Below, one piece after another: positions 1 to 9,022 of a stretch of 64,000 nucleotides of DNA; positions within the stretch are counted from its first letter, which is position 1, and every line of letters starts with the position of its first letter. A model generated the notes under the pieces. The model saw only the letters and a list, made by a program, of their open reading frames with translations. It had not been told where the DNA came from and searched no databases. The stretch is from assembly GCF_000244875.1 (NCBI RefSeq), contig NC_016791.1, positions 124,001 through 188,000 of the forward strand, in the 5' to 3' direction. A program made the translations under genes and the position numbers. Source of the stretch: Clostridium sp. BNL1100 (GTDB lineage Bacteria > Bacillota > Clostridia > Acetivibrionales > DSM-1351).

Positions 1-1021
1 GGTTTGCAGGGAGTTTTCAAAAAGAATGGAAATAGTAAACTTCTTTGAAGTCGGACAAATGGGAGTTGAACATGCACTATTGCCTGAAAAAGGACTTGTG
101 GTACCGGGGGATGTGGTTATAGGAGCTGATTCTCACACATGTACTTACGGTGCACTTGGAGCATTCTCGACAGGAATAGGCAGTACCGATATGGCAGCGG
201 GAATGGCAACAGGAGAGGCCTGGTTCAAGGTCCCCGAAGCAATTAAGTTCGTCCTAAAAGGTAAGCCCCAAAAGTGGGTTGGAGGAAAGGATGTTATCCT
301 TCATATTATAGGAATGATCGGTGTTGACGGTGCTCTTTACAAATCAATGGAGTTCACAGGTGACGGAGTAAACGCTCTTTCAATGGACGACAGATTCTCA
401 ATGGCAAACATGGCTATAGAGGCCGGTGCAAAAAACGGAATATTTGAGGTAGACGAAAAAACCGTTGAATACGTAAAGGAACATTCTATCAGATCATATA
501 GCATATACAAGGCTGACGAGGATGCTGAATATTCAGAAGTTTATGAAATAGACCTTGCTGAAATAAAGCCAACAGTTGCATTTCCTCATCTTCCTGAAAA
601 TGCACGTACCATTGACAAAGTGGGCGATATTAAAATCGACCAGGTTGTAATCGGCTCATGTACAAACGGACGTATAGAAGACATGAGAATAGCGGCAGAA
701 GTTTTAAAAGGAAAAAAGGTCAGCGACAATGTAAGGTGTATTATAATTCCTGCTACTCAAAAGATATGGAAGCAAGCTATGAACGAAGGTCTGTTTGACA
801 TATTTATAGATTCAGGAGCTGCTGTAAGCACACCTACCTGCGGCCCATGTCTTGGAGGCCATATGGGGATACTTGCAAAGGGAGAGAGAGCAGTTGCAAC
901 TACAAACAGAAACTTTGTTGGACGTATGGGCCATCCCGAAAGCGAGGTTTATCTTGCAAGCCCGGCGGTAGCTGCGGCTTCTGCCATAGCAGGCAGGATA
1001 GCCGGACCTGATGAAATTTAA
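1..1021 (+). CDS. leuC: 3-isopropylmalate dehydratase large subunit, 5' end outside window
   Basis: Isomerises 2-isopropylmalate to 3-isopropylmalate in leucine synthesis, with LeuD as the small subunit. The reading frame is open from the first bases (VCREFSKR precedes the first ATG at 26), so the start lies upstream; about 340 of roughly 420 residues are present. The cluster ligands are visible: the Cys of GSCTNGR and the two Cys of TCGPCLGG, which hold the [4Fe-4S] cluster. The conserved [15 protein letters not shown] stretch lies near the start of the visible part. leuD follows after 77 bases and leuB after that, so this is the distal part of a leu operon. The ATG at 26 is internal and should not be taken as the start. 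Confidence 0.97.
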   Translation, partial: VCREFSKRMEIVNFFEVGQMGVEHALLPEKGLVVPGDVVIGADSHTCTYGALGAFSTGIGSTDMAAGMATGEAWFKVPEAIKFVLKGKPQKWVGGKDVILHIIGMIGVDGALYKSMEFTGDGVNALSMDDRFSMANMAIEAGAKNGIFEVDEKTVEYVKEHSIRSYSIYKADEDAEYSEVYEIDLAEIKPTVAFPHLPENARTIDKVGDIKIDQVVIGSCTNGRIEDMRIAAEVLKGKKVSDNVRCIIIPATQKIWKQAMNEGLFDIFIDSGAAVSTPTCGPCLGGHMGILAKGERAVATTNRNFVGRMGHPESEVYLASPAVAAASAIAGRIAGPDEI

Positions 1022-1098
1022 ATATAGAGATTGACATAAACAAAAAAAGGCACGGATATTTGATTGTATTTTGTCCGCTGTCGGAAAAGGAGATAGAT

Positions 1099-1587
1099 AT
1101 GAATGTTAAGGGTAAGGTTATAAAGTACGGAAACAACGTTGATACAGACGTTATAATACCTGCACGATATTTGAACACATCAGATCCTGCTGAACTTGCC
1201 AGCCATTGTATGGAGGATCTTGATGATAAATTTACCCAGAGAGTCCAAAAGGGAGATGTAATGGTTGCAGGAAAGAATTTTGGCTGCGGTTCGTCAAGAG
1301 AACATGCACCCATTTCAATCAAGGCATCAGGAATATCCTGCGTCATAGCAGAAACTTTTGCAAGAATATTCTATAGAAATTCTATTAATATCGGACTCCC
1401 GATTTTAGAGTGTCCAGAAGCCGCAAAAGATATCAAAGATGACGATCAGGTAGAGATAGACTTTGACAAAGGGCTGATTAAAAACCTTACAACAGGCAAA
1501 ACATATCAGGGTCAGCCGTTCCCTGAATTTATGCAGGAGATTATTTCTTCCGACGGGCTGATACAGTATATTAAGAATTCGCTTTAA
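1099..1587 (+). CDS. leuD: 3-isopropylmalate dehydratase small subunit
   Basis: Small swivelling-domain subunit of isopropylmalate isomerase, partner of LeuC just upstream. It is 162 residues, normal for the short archaeal/clostridial LeuD type. The conserved [15 protein letters not shown] motif opens the protein and [11 protein letters not shown] sits mid-protein; this loop contacts the substrate side chain in the family. I chose ATG 1099 because AAAAGGAG lies at 1085-1092 just ahead of it and the homologous N-terminus begins at [11 protein letters not shown]; a longer frame from 1060 adds 13 residues with no ribosome site. The gene is co-directional with leuC and leuB with short gaps, so it is probably translated from one mRNA. 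Confidence 0.96.
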   Translation: MNVKGKVIKYGNNVDTDVIIPARYLNTSDPAELASHCMEDLDDKFTQRVQKGDVMVAGKNFGCGSSREHAPISIKASGISCVIAETFARIFYRNSINIGLPILECPEAAKDIKDDDQVEIDFDKGLIKNLTTGKTYQGQPFPEFMQEIISSDGLIQYIKNSL

Positions 1588-1614
1588 TAGTACTGCTGGA
1601 ATGGAGATGAAAAT

Positions 1615-2685
1615 ATGAATTATAAAATTACAGTGCTTCCGGGGGACGGAATAGGCCCGGATATAATAGCTGAAGCCTTAAAGGTTTTAGAACTGATAGG
1701 TGAAAAATATGGCCACAGCTTTTTATTTACAGAAGCTGATTTAGGCGGTATAGCTATAGACAGGCATGGAGAGCCTCTGCCTCAGGCTACGGTGGATACA
1801 TGTAAGGGTAGTGATGCAGTACTACTGGGAGCAGTAGGAGGCCCTAAATGGGATACTTTGCCCGGAAACAAGAGGCCTGAAGCGGGATTGTTGGGAATAA
1901 GGGCGGCTCTCGGGTTATATGCCAACCTGAGGCCGGCTGTTATATACGGGGCTTTAAAGGATGCATCACCTCTGAAATCAGAAATAATAAGCAACGGTAT
2001 TGACATTATGGTTATCCGTGAATTAACGGGAGGAATATATTTCGGCAAGAGAGGCAGACTTGATACAGAAGGCGGAGAGGCTGCATTTGACACCGAAATG
2101 TATAATGTATCTGAAATAAAGAGAATAGCAGAAGTAGGCTTTGAAACAGCTATGAAAAGGGGCAAAAAGCTTATGTCCGTTGATAAAGCCAATGTACTTG
2201 AAAGCTCAAGGCTCTGGAGACAGGTGGTTGAAGAGGTGGCAAAGGAATACCCGGAGGTTGCCTTGAGCCATATGTATGTTGATAATGCGGCAATGCAGCT
2301 GGTAAGAAACCCTGCTCAATTTGATGTTATACTTACAAGTAATATATTTGGAGATATCTTGTCGGACGAAGCTTCCATGATAACAGGTTCAATCGGAATG
2401 TTACCTTCTGCCAGTCTTGGTTCTACGAAGCTGGGGCTCTACGAGCCAATACATGGGTCTGCCCCTGATATTGCAGGGCAGGATAAAGCAAATCCTATTG
2501 CAACAATACTTTCAGTGGCTATGATGCTAAGATATTCACTTGACCTGTCCGGTGAGGCAGATGCCATTGAAAAAGCTGTTGCAGATGTTTTAAATACGGG
2601 CTACAGAACTGCTGACATAGCATCTCCGGGAACTAAGGTTGTTGGTACCAAGGAGATGGGAAAGCTAATAAGGGAGCATATGTAG
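1615..2685 (+). CDS. leuB: 3-isopropylmalate dehydrogenase
   Basis: Oxidatively decarboxylates 3-isopropylmalate to 2-oxoisocaproate with NAD+, the third step of leucine synthesis. At 356 residues it has the family's usual length. Visible landmarks are the N-terminal [10 protein letters not shown], the substrate loop [10 protein letters not shown], the catalytic Lys/Tyr region [14 protein letters not shown], the Mg-binding Asp stretch [10 protein letters not shown] and [16 protein letters not shown], and the NAD-binding [13 protein letters not shown] near the C-terminus. The spacing to leuD is 27 bases with GGAGATG ahead of the start. A strong hairpin terminator at 2707 ends the operon. Confidence 0.97.
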   Translation: MNYKITVLPGDGIGPDIIAEALKVLELIGEKYGHSFLFTEADLGGIAIDRHGEPLPQATVDTCKGSDAVLLGAVGGPKWDTLPGNKRPEAGLLGIRAALGLYANLRPAVIYGALKDASPLKSEIISNGIDIMVIRELTGGIYFGKRGRLDTEGGEAAFDTEMYNVSEIKRIAEVGFETAMKRGKKLMSVDKANVLESSRLWRQVVEEVAKEYPEVALSHMYVDNAAMQLVRNPAQFDVILTSNIFGDILSDEASMITGSIGMLPSASLGSTKLGLYEPIHGSAPDIAGQDKANPIATILSVAMMLRYSLDLSGEADAIEKAVADVLNTGYRTADIASPGTKVVGTKEMGKLIREHM

Positions 2686-2706
2686 TTACACATATATACA
2701 ATTCCT

Positions 2707-2753
2707 AAAGCTGTTGCAGACTATTAAAAAATAGTTTACAACAGCTTTTTTTA
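2707..2753. terminator. Bidirectional intrinsic terminator between leuB and the isochorismatase gene
   Basis: The arms AAAGCTGTTG and CAACAGCTTT are inverted and separated by an AT-rich loop, followed by a run of T on the plus strand; an A-rich flank on the other side lets it work for the convergent minus-strand gene too. It sits about 20 bases after the leuB stop. Confidence 0.85.
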
Positions 2754-2759
2754 AAAATC

Positions 2760-3305
2760 TCACAGATTTTTGATCCATTCGTCAGAAGAAAGAACTTTAC
2801 TGAATCTTGCTGCTTGTGTAACCAGAATAGCTTTATGAAGATCTTCAGCTGAAATAGTTCCGGCATTATTTGAAAATTGGAGTGTTCCTGTAGCATCTGA
2901 AAGGAATTCAACAGCATAGCCCATATGCATAGCCTGTCTTGCGGTTGTATCACAGCACATTTGAGTCATATACCCTGCTATTGTAACAGTATCAATGTCT
3001 AACCCCTTTAACTCGGATTCAAGATTAGTATTTGTAAAGCTGCCGGGTAAATTTTTTTCTACGATTTGATAATATTTCCTAACCAAGAGGTCAGGATGAA
3101 TATTCCATTCACTACTTCCTTTTTTAAACATGACTGCATTTTCACCGGGAGAGGTATGCTGAATCAGAATAACCGGTATATTTTTTTCATTAGCAGTATC
3201 AACAACTTTTAGAATATTGCTGTAGCTGCCTGGTGGATGTGTAACAGGCAATTTTCCTGTAAAATACTCATTCTGAACATCAATTACCAGTAATGCCCGT
3301 TTCAT
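2760..3305 (-). CDS. Isochorismatase-family cysteine hydrolase
   Basis: 181-residue member of the isochorismatase-like superfamily, which includes nicotinamidases and other amidases of small molecules. The catalytic triad can be placed: Asp9 in [11 protein letters not shown], Lys84 in the VEKNLPGSF segment, and nucleophile Cys117 in [15 protein letters not shown], where the preceding small-residue turn forms the usual cis-peptide. There is no signal peptide, so it is cytoplasmic. The start at 3305 has AAAAAAGGAG at proper spacing. It is alone on the minus strand, convergent with leuB. The true substrate cannot be read from the sequence; nicotinamidase is less likely because the metal-binding His pattern of PncA is not seen. 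Confidence 0.85.
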   Translation of the reverse strand: MKRALLVIDVQNEYFTGKLPVTHPPGSYSNILKVVDTANEKNIPVILIQHTSPGENAVMFKKGSSEWNIHPDLLVRKYYQIVEKNLPGSFTNTNLESELKGLDIDTVTIAGYMTQMCCDTTARQAMHMGYAVEFLSDATGTLQFSNNAGTISAEDLHKAILVTQAARFSKVLSSDEWIKNL

Positions 3306-3461
3306 AAAAGCTCACTCCTTTTTTGAAATTTTTACCGCATTGTAATTATACACCAGTAAAAAGGATGTACATGATAAATTTTATGAAAAGGGTTTAAACA
3401 TATAAAGGATATTTGCTATATTAGTATTTATTACAGAAACACAAAAGTGGAGGAACAGGAT

Positions 3462-3791
3462 ATGAAAAGTTCACAAATACAAATTAGAGACCCTTACGTA
3501 CTCCCTGTACATTCAGACAAAACCTACTATCTTTTTGGGACCACTGATAAGAACTGTTGGACAGGTAAAGCAGCCGGGTTTGATGTTTATATCAGCAAGG
3601 ATTTGGACGACTGAGAAGGACCGTTTCCGGCTTTCCAGCCTTCGGATGATTTTTGGGCAAATAATAATTTTTGGGCACCTGAAGTATATTCCTATAACGG
3701 TAAATACTATATGTTTGCAAGTTTTAAGGCGGAGGGGGTCAGCAGAGGTACCCAGATACTTGTTTCGGAAACTCCTATGGGGCCATTTGAC
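3462..3791 (+). pseudogene. Broken GH43 beta-xylosidase/arabinofuranosidase remnant
   Basis: An ATG at 3462 behind AAAGTGGAGGAACAGG opens a frame reading RDPYVLPVHSDKTYYLFGTT, the typical five-bladed GH43 start (RDP carries the catalytic base Asp). At 3612-3614 a TGA interrupts LDD-stop-EGPFPAFQPSDDFW, where homologues have Trp (TGG), so it is a single nonsense change. The frame then continues with FWAPEVYSYNGKYYMF (containing the second catalytic-site region) through ILVSETPMGPFD and abruptly loses similarity at about 3792. The remaining two thirds of the usual 300 or more residues are missing, cut off against the minus-strand carboxypeptidase gene. The ribosome site is intact, implying recent decay. 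Confidence 0.82.
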
Positions 3792-3830
3792 CTATTTTTC
3801 TTGAACTTTTTGAAGTTTTGGCGGAAAGCT

Positions 3831-4829
3831 TCAATTACGTTGATATTTAACAGTTAAAAGTAGCAGGTCTTTTTTTACGGGTTCCAGTACAATAGATGTA
3901 TTTGTACTGCCACTCCAATAGACCTTTTGGCTTCGTTCAACCTTCATAAACAGGCAGTCTTTGCCTTTCATAATATTGCCGGAGCAAATTTTATGGTAAA
4001 ATTCTTCAAGGCAAAGGCCCTTTGAAAATAGATACGTACTAAGAGGAATTCCTGTGTATCTAAAATGCCACGGCTCATAGGTAGCTCCCGTAACTTCTGT
4101 CTTGTTGCTGCCATACCTTAGTATAAAGCCGTACTTATAGGCATTTGAGTCTAGCCATATCTGTTCTTTGGTTCCTTTAAAATCACTTCTATGCCACCCC
4201 TTAACACTGAATAAATCCACGGCAAGACCTGTTTGATGTTCGGAAAAGCCGGGCATCGCTACCAGTAAACGAGTCTTTTCAAGGGCTTCCATATAAGTTT
4301 TACTGGTTTTTGTAAAAACACTGAGATTGTAGGTAAATATCTCCTTCTGAGTGGCTTCTGACCTGTAGGCACTGTTTAAAACAAAACCTGCAACTCCGTC
4401 TCTGCGGGCTGAGGCGAGCATGGAATACAAGGCCTTTGCAGCAGAGGAATCCAGCTTTAGCCCCGGTTTTTCAAGTACTATTTTATTTGAATCAATATCT
4501 ACAAGGTCAACATTCATATTATTCTTATCCAAGGGATTATCCTTGTTAACCAAAATTTTTGTTTTAGATGACTCAACACCAACTTCACTGTATTTCTTTA
4601 AATCAAAGTTTTGGTTTATATCCGTAATATATAAATTATTGTTAAGTGTCATTATTTTTAAATAATTTGAGTTTTTTGAGACATATAAAACTGCTGGTGA
4701 AAGCCCTGACCTGGCCTGTCCTGCTTCGGTAGATTCTTTTGCCAAATCCGGCTTTATTTCCGACACAGTAATGGGATTGCAAAAAATCAACACTGGTACA
4801 AGTACTATATAAATAAGGAACTTTTTCAT
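3831..4829 (-). CDS. Secreted D-alanyl-D-alanine / LD-carboxypeptidase, M15B (VanY/LdcB-like)
   Basis: Zinc peptidase that trims stem peptides of peptidoglycan outside the membrane. The 332-residue protein begins with a Sec signal or anchor (MKKFLIYIVLVPVLIF) and has an N-terminal region of about 120 residues of unknown role. The M15B core follows: SAYRSEATQKEIF, the Zn ligands in SEHQTGLAVDLF (His and Asp), and the catalytic Glu and third ligand in EPWHFRYTG. A C-terminal tail of about 60 residues after the catalytic core is longer than in minimal family members. It is transcribed away from the cyanophycin genes, with a divergent 170-base promoter region at 4830-4999. DD- versus LD-specificity cannot be decided here. 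Confidence 0.88.
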   Translation of the reverse strand: MKKFLIYIVLVPVLIFCNPITVSEIKPDLAKESTEAGQARSGLSPAVLYVSKNSNYLKIMTLNNNLYITDINQNFDLKKYSEVGVESSKTKILVNKDNPLDKNNMNVDLVDIDSNKIVLEKPGLKLDSSAAKALYSMLASARRDGVAGFVLNSAYRSEATQKEIFTYNLSVFTKTSKTYMEALEKTRLLVAMPGFSEHQTGLAVDLFSVKGWHRSDFKGTKEQIWLDSNAYKYGFILRYGSNKTEVTGATYEPWHFRYTGIPLSTYLFSKGLCLEEFYHKICSGNIMKGKDCLFMKVERSQKVYWSGSTNTSIVLEPVKKDLLLLTVKYQRN

Positions 4830-4999
4830 TGCGGCCTCCTATTTTTTAACAATTATTATTATATGTTAAAAAAATGCTTTTATTTGCATTTATTAGTTAA
4901 ATGAATAGTAAAGTGACATTTTGCAAATAATAGGCTATGAATTAACTACTATCACATTATTAACAGCTGCAAAAACGGCTTATGGAGGCAGTGAAGATT

Positions 5000-5266
5000 A
5001 TGAGTGTTCACGAAATATCACAACATAATGTAGATTTCAAGAAGGGTCTTATTTTATTAGGAGGTTGGATTTCCGCTATATTATCACTTTTCATTTATCC
5101 GTTTGTTTTCGGAATGGTAGGAGTGATTTCGGGTATTCTTGCCGCTAAAGATGAGAAAAGCAGAGTTGGAGTCATGCTTGTTGCAGCCTCGATTATTCTC
5201 ATGGGTGTAGGACTGGCTTTTAGTAACAGGCTTTTGGCTACTACCATGAGCTATTTTGGATTCTAA
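5000..5266 (+). CDS. Small two-helix membrane protein of unknown function
   Basis: An 88-residue protein starting MSVHEISQHNVDFKKG. It has two hydrophobic segments (about residues 20-45 and 55-78) separated by a charged loop AAKDEKSRVG, so it is an integral membrane protein with both termini probably on the same side. I prefer ATG 5000 to the in-frame ATG 4982 because GGAGG at 4984-4988 would fall inside a gene starting at 4982. It lies 40 bases upstream of cphB in the same direction and may be cotranscribed with the cyanophycin genes. I do not recognise a family and assign no function. Confidence 0.7.
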   Translation: MSVHEISQHNVDFKKGLILLGGWISAILSLFIYPFVFGMVGVISGILAAKDEKSRVGVMLVAASIILMGVGLAFSNRLLATTMSYFGF

Positions 5267-5306
5267 ATTTAAGTATAATATACCTTTAATATATTTGGAG
5301 GAAAAC

Positions 5307-6131
5307 ATGGAAGACTTGGTGAACGGAAACCTGTTGATAATAGGAGGAGCTGAAGATAAGTGGGGTCAGAGTAAGGTACTCAAGCATGCCATTGAGATGT
5401 GCGGGGGGCCGGAATCAAAAATCATGGTTTTGACAACAGCTACGCAAAAACCGGAGGAAGTTGGCAAGGAATATAGGACTGTTTTTTCAAGACTTGGAGT
5501 AAAATCCATAGATGTTTTAAATGTAGACAGCAGAACAGATGCAAACAGCGACTCTGTGGCCCAAAAAATATCAGGTGCTGCAGGGGTTTTTTTTACAGGA
5601 GGCGACCAGCTGCGGATTACAAGCATATTAGGCGGTACAAAAACTGCCAAGGTTCTTATGGATATGTATAAAAAGGGTATACCTATTATAGGAACAAGTG
5701 CGGGTGCTTCGGTAATGAGCAGTGTTATGATAGTTGACGGTAATGGAAATTCCGCTGCAAGAAAATGCACCCTTGGCATGTCTCCCGGACTTGGATTTAT
5801 AGATCAGGTTATAATAGATCAGCACTTTGAGCAAAGGGGAAGACTAGGAAGACTTTTGATAGGGGTTGCCCAAAACCCTTCAGTTCTCGGAATCGGTATA
5901 GATGAGGATACTTCAATAAAGGTATATTCAAATGCATCCTTTGAGGTAATAGGTACAAATTGTGTTACGGTAATCGATGGAAATACTATTCAGGAGTCAA
6001 ATGTTTCAGAGTTGAAATCAGAGGAAATTATTGCATTGTCAAATGTAACCATACACATATTACCCGGTGGATACGGATATGATATCAGTCAGAGAAAAAT
6101 AATAAAGCCTAAAGAAAACAAACATAATTAA
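5307..6131 (+). CDS. cphB: Cyanophycinase
   Basis: Serine exopeptidase (S51 family) that hydrolyses cyanophycin (multi-L-arginyl-poly-L-aspartate) to beta-Asp-Arg dipeptides in the cytoplasm. 274 residues, the family norm. The nucleophile Ser131 lies in GTSAGASVMSS; LLIIGGAEDKWG is the N-terminal strand-loop, FFTGGDQLRI and DQHFEQRGRLGRL are the conserved substrate-pocket signatures. ATG 5307 is chosen because TTGGAGGAAAAC precedes it; the frame is open back to 5256 but without a ribosome site. cphA follows after 36 bases, the standard storage-polymer pair. No isoaspartyl dipeptidase that would finish degradation is present in the window. Confidence 0.95.
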   Translation: MEDLVNGNLLIIGGAEDKWGQSKVLKHAIEMCGGPESKIMVLTTATQKPEEVGKEYRTVFSRLGVKSIDVLNVDSRTDANSDSVAQKISGAAGVFFTGGDQLRITSILGGTKTAKVLMDMYKKGIPIIGTSAGASVMSSVMIVDGNGNSAARKCTLGMSPGLGFIDQVIIDQHFEQRGRLGRLLIGVAQNPSVLGIGIDEDTSIKVYSNASFEVIGTNCVTVIDGNTIQESNVSELKSEEIIALSNVTIHILPGGYGYDISQRKIIKPKENKHN

Positions 6132-6167
6132 ATGTTGTAATTTCAACTTATCAGGAGGTTTTTCAAG

Positions 6168-8849
6168 GTGCAGATTCAAAGCATATATTGCTTTAAAGGA
6201 AGGAATATATACAGTCATCAGCCGGTTATCCGAATGGTAGTGGATATAGGAAAGTACGAAGAGGGCCCCACCAAGGATATACCGGGATTCAATAAAAAAC
6301 TTCTCGAATTTTTCCCTGAAATAGCAGAACACACCTGCGGAGTGGGGTATGTAGGAGGATTCGGTGAAAGGCTTATTGAAGGAACATACATCGGACATGT
6401 AGCTGAACATTTGATGATAGCAATACAAAACAGGTTTGGTTACTTTGTAAAATATGGCAAAACAAGACAAATAGGTAATACATCCCAGTATTATATAATT
6501 TATGAATACAGCAATGAGGCTTTTGCCGTTGAATGCGGTAGAAAAGCGATAGAAATAGTAGAAGCCTTTGCTGAAGGTACCCCAATAGATTTAGAAAAAA
6601 TAATGAAAGAATTAAAATATATATCCTCGGATACCGACATGGGCCCCAGTACAAAAGCTATTTATATGGCTGCAAAAAGAAGAGGAATCCCCGTAACAAG
6701 AATTGGCGACGGAAGTATTCTTAGATTGGGCTACGGAAAGTACACAAGGGTAATTCAAGCATCACTTACGGATGGATCAAGCTGTATAGCGGTAGATATT
6801 GCATCAGATAAACAGATGACAAAAAAACTTTTAATGGATAATAATATACCGGTTCCATACGGAGTTGTTGTAAGAACCGAACAGGAAGCCTTTGAGGCTG
6901 TTGAAAAGGTAGGCTATCCTCTGGTAATTAAGCCGATAGATTCCAATCAGGGAAAAGGAGTTACTGTAAACATCTGTTCTGAGGATAAAATCAGGGTGGC
7001 TTTTACAGAAGCACGAAAATATTCAAAAAAGGTCATAATTGAGAAATATGTTTGCGGTAAGGATTACCGGGTGCTAGTAGTAGGAGGAAAGGTATGTGCT
7101 GTTGCTGAACGCAGACCTCCGAGTGTCACAGGGGATGGAATCAGTACCATAGCACAGCTTGTGGAATATGAGAACGCAAATCCTCTAAGAGGCGAAGATC
7201 ATGAAAAGCCGTTGACCCTTATCAAACTCGACGACATTTCATTAAATTATATTAAGACTCAAGGGTTTTCACCTGACACCATTTTAAAACAAGGACAGAC
7301 AGTTAATCTCAGGCAGAACGGAAATCTTAGTACAGGAGGAACAGCCAAAAACTGTACAAGAGAAATCCATCCAAAGAACGCACAGTATGCATTGTCTGCT
7401 GCAAAAGCCATGGGCCTTGATATTGCAGGGGTAGATTTTTCTGCGCAGGATATTTCAATACCTATTGATAGCAACCGGGGTGCAATTATAGAAGTAAATG
7501 CGGCGCCGGGACTGAGGATGCATCTTCACCCAAGTGAGGGAGAACCGGTAAATGTTGCTGATGCAATACTTGATATGATGTATCCGCCAAATAAACCGGT
7601 CAGCATCCCTGTTGCAGCGGTTACAGGTACAAACGGTAAAACCACCACAACAAGACTAATAAGACACACCCTTTCAATTCTGGGACATAATGTAGGTATG
7701 ACCTCTACAAGCGGCATTTATATAGGCGACGAATGTGTGCAAAAGGGTGACAATACCGGCCCTGTCAGTGCAGAAGTCATATTGGCAAACAAGGAAGTTG
7801 ACATTGCTGTTCTGGAGACAGCCAGAGGAGGAATAGTCCGCAGAGGATTGGGATATGATCTGGCAGATGTGGGAGTTCTTATTAATATAAGTGACGACCA
7901 TCTTGGAATAGACGGAATAAATACAATTGAGGATCTTGCAAAAACAAAGGCTCTTGTAGTAGAAGCTGTAAAGCATGACGGATATGCCGTATTAAATGCT
8001 GATGACAGTATGACACCTTATATATTGGAAAGGACTCGCAGTAACGTCATAATGTTCAGCAGGGGTATTTCAAACCCTGTATTTAAAAGACATTGCAAAA
8101 ATCCTAAAAATATAGCTGTATACGTAAGGGATAGCTATATTTGGATTCAAAGAAATAACAGAAAGATTCCTCTTATAAGCTTGGATGATATCCCTATTAC
8201 TTTCGGAGGAATAGTCGACTGTAATATAGAAAATTCTCTGGCTGCCATATCAGCACTCATCGGGCTCAATGTCCCGTTGGATATAATAGTAAAAGGCATG
8301 AGTACGTTCCAGCCCGATACGGAGCTTAATCCCGGTAGATTTAATATCTTTGATATGGGAACATTCAAAGTAATGATAGATTACAGTCACAACATAGCAG
8401 GATACTCTGCTGTTGTAAAATTCATGCAAAGGGTAAAGGCCAAGAGACTTGTTGGTATAATAGGTATGCCGGGAGACAGGCAGGATTCAAATTTAAAAGA
8501 GGTTGGTGAGCTTTGTGCCAACTCGTTCCACAAGATTTATATAAAGGAAGATATTGATTTAAGAGGGCGAAGACGAGGAGAAGTAGCGGATATATTTGAA
8601 CAGAGCATAATTAACGCTGGAGCAAAAAGAGAAAATGTAGAAATTATATACAGTGAAACTGAGGCCCTGGAAAAAGCCATGCTCGATGCACAACCCGGGG
8701 ATTTGATAGCATTGTTCTACGAAGAATTCGATCCGGCCATTCAGGTTATAAACAGGTTTAAACAAGAGCAGGAACATGCAAATAAACTGCTGGAAGGTAG
8801 TTTAAATGCATCTATTAAAAATATAGAGCAATTCAGTACAAAGACATAG
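6168..8849 (+). CDS. cphA: Cyanophycin synthetase
   Basis: ATP-dependent polymerase that builds the Asp backbone and attaches Arg side chains to form cyanophycin, a nitrogen and carbon reserve. At 893 residues it is full length. Order: N-terminal domain (1-160) with GHVAEHL at 76-82, the HxxEH site that acts as a cryptic primer-making hydrolase in some characterised synthetases; an ATP-grasp domain (about 200-470) with KPIDSNQGKGVTV and EVNAAPGLRMH; and a Mur-ligase-like domain with the P-loop GTNGKTTTTRL at 487-497, RGGIVRRGLGY and NPGRFN. The start is GTG at 6168 with AGGAGG nine bases ahead. It is the last gene of the cph unit and is followed by a strong terminator. Confidence 0.96.
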   Translation: MQIQSIYCFKGRNIYSHQPVIRMVVDIGKYEEGPTKDIPGFNKKLLEFFPEIAEHTCGVGYVGGFGERLIEGTYIGHVAEHLMIAIQNRFGYFVKYGKTRQIGNTSQYYIIYEYSNEAFAVECGRKAIEIVEAFAEGTPIDLEKIMKELKYISSDTDMGPSTKAIYMAAKRRGIPVTRIGDGSILRLGYGKYTRVIQASLTDGSSCIAVDIASDKQMTKKLLMDNNIPVPYGVVVRTEQEAFEAVEKVGYPLVIKPIDSNQGKGVTVNICSEDKIRVAFTEARKYSKKVIIEKYVCGKDYRVLVVGGKVCAVAERRPPSVTGDGISTIAQLVEYENANPLRGEDHEKPLTLIKLDDISLNYIKTQGFSPDTILKQGQTVNLRQNGNLSTGGTAKNCTREIHPKNAQYALSAAKAMGLDIAGVDFSAQDISIPIDSNRGAIIEVNAAPGLRMHLHPSEGEPVNVADAILDMMYPPNKPVSIPVAAVTGTNGKTTTTRLIRHTLSILGHNVGMTSTSGIYIGDECVQKGDNTGPVSAEVILANKEVDIAVLETARGGIVRRGLGYDLADVGVLINISDDHLGIDGINTIEDLAKTKALVVEAVKHDGYAVLNADDSMTPYILERTRSNVIMFSRGISNPVFKRHCKNPKNIAVYVRDSYIWIQRNNRKIPLISLDDIPITFGGIVDCNIENSLAAISALIGLNVPLDIIVKGMSTFQPDTELNPGRFNIFDMGTFKVMIDYSHNIAGYSAVVKFMQRVKAKRLVGIIGMPGDRQDSNLKEVGELCANSFHKIYIKEDIDLRGRRRGEVADIFEQSIINAGAKRENVEIIYSETEALEKAMLDAQPGDLIALFYEEFDPAIQVINRFKQEQEHANKLLEGSLNASIKNIEQFSTKT

Positions 8850-8855
8850 TTATTT

Positions 8856-8902
8856 AAAGAGGGGCTGTAGCAAATCAAAACTGGTTTGCGGGGCCCCTCT
8901 TT
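8856..8902 (+). terminator. Intrinsic terminator after cphA
   Basis: Inverted arms AAAGAGGGGC and GCCCCTCTTT enclose a second smaller stem (GCAAA/TTTGC), giving a long branched hairpin with a short T run, 7 bases past the cphA stop. Confidence 0.85.
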
Positions 8903-9022
8903 GCTAAAATAATACAGGTATTTTCTTAAACATATCCTTCCCATAACAGAACGTATATGGTAGAATTTAAAAAAATGTAATAATAATGGATTGGTCTTTT
9001 CGTTTATTATATGGAGGATAAA

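Noticed and set aside
2760-3305. Nicotinamidase identity for the isochorismatase-family gene
   Set aside because: The metal-binding His/Asp arrangement of PncA is not visible; only the catalytic triad is.
4982-5266. Longer version of the small membrane protein from 4982
   Set aside because: The best ribosome site lies within it; the start at 5000 fits better.
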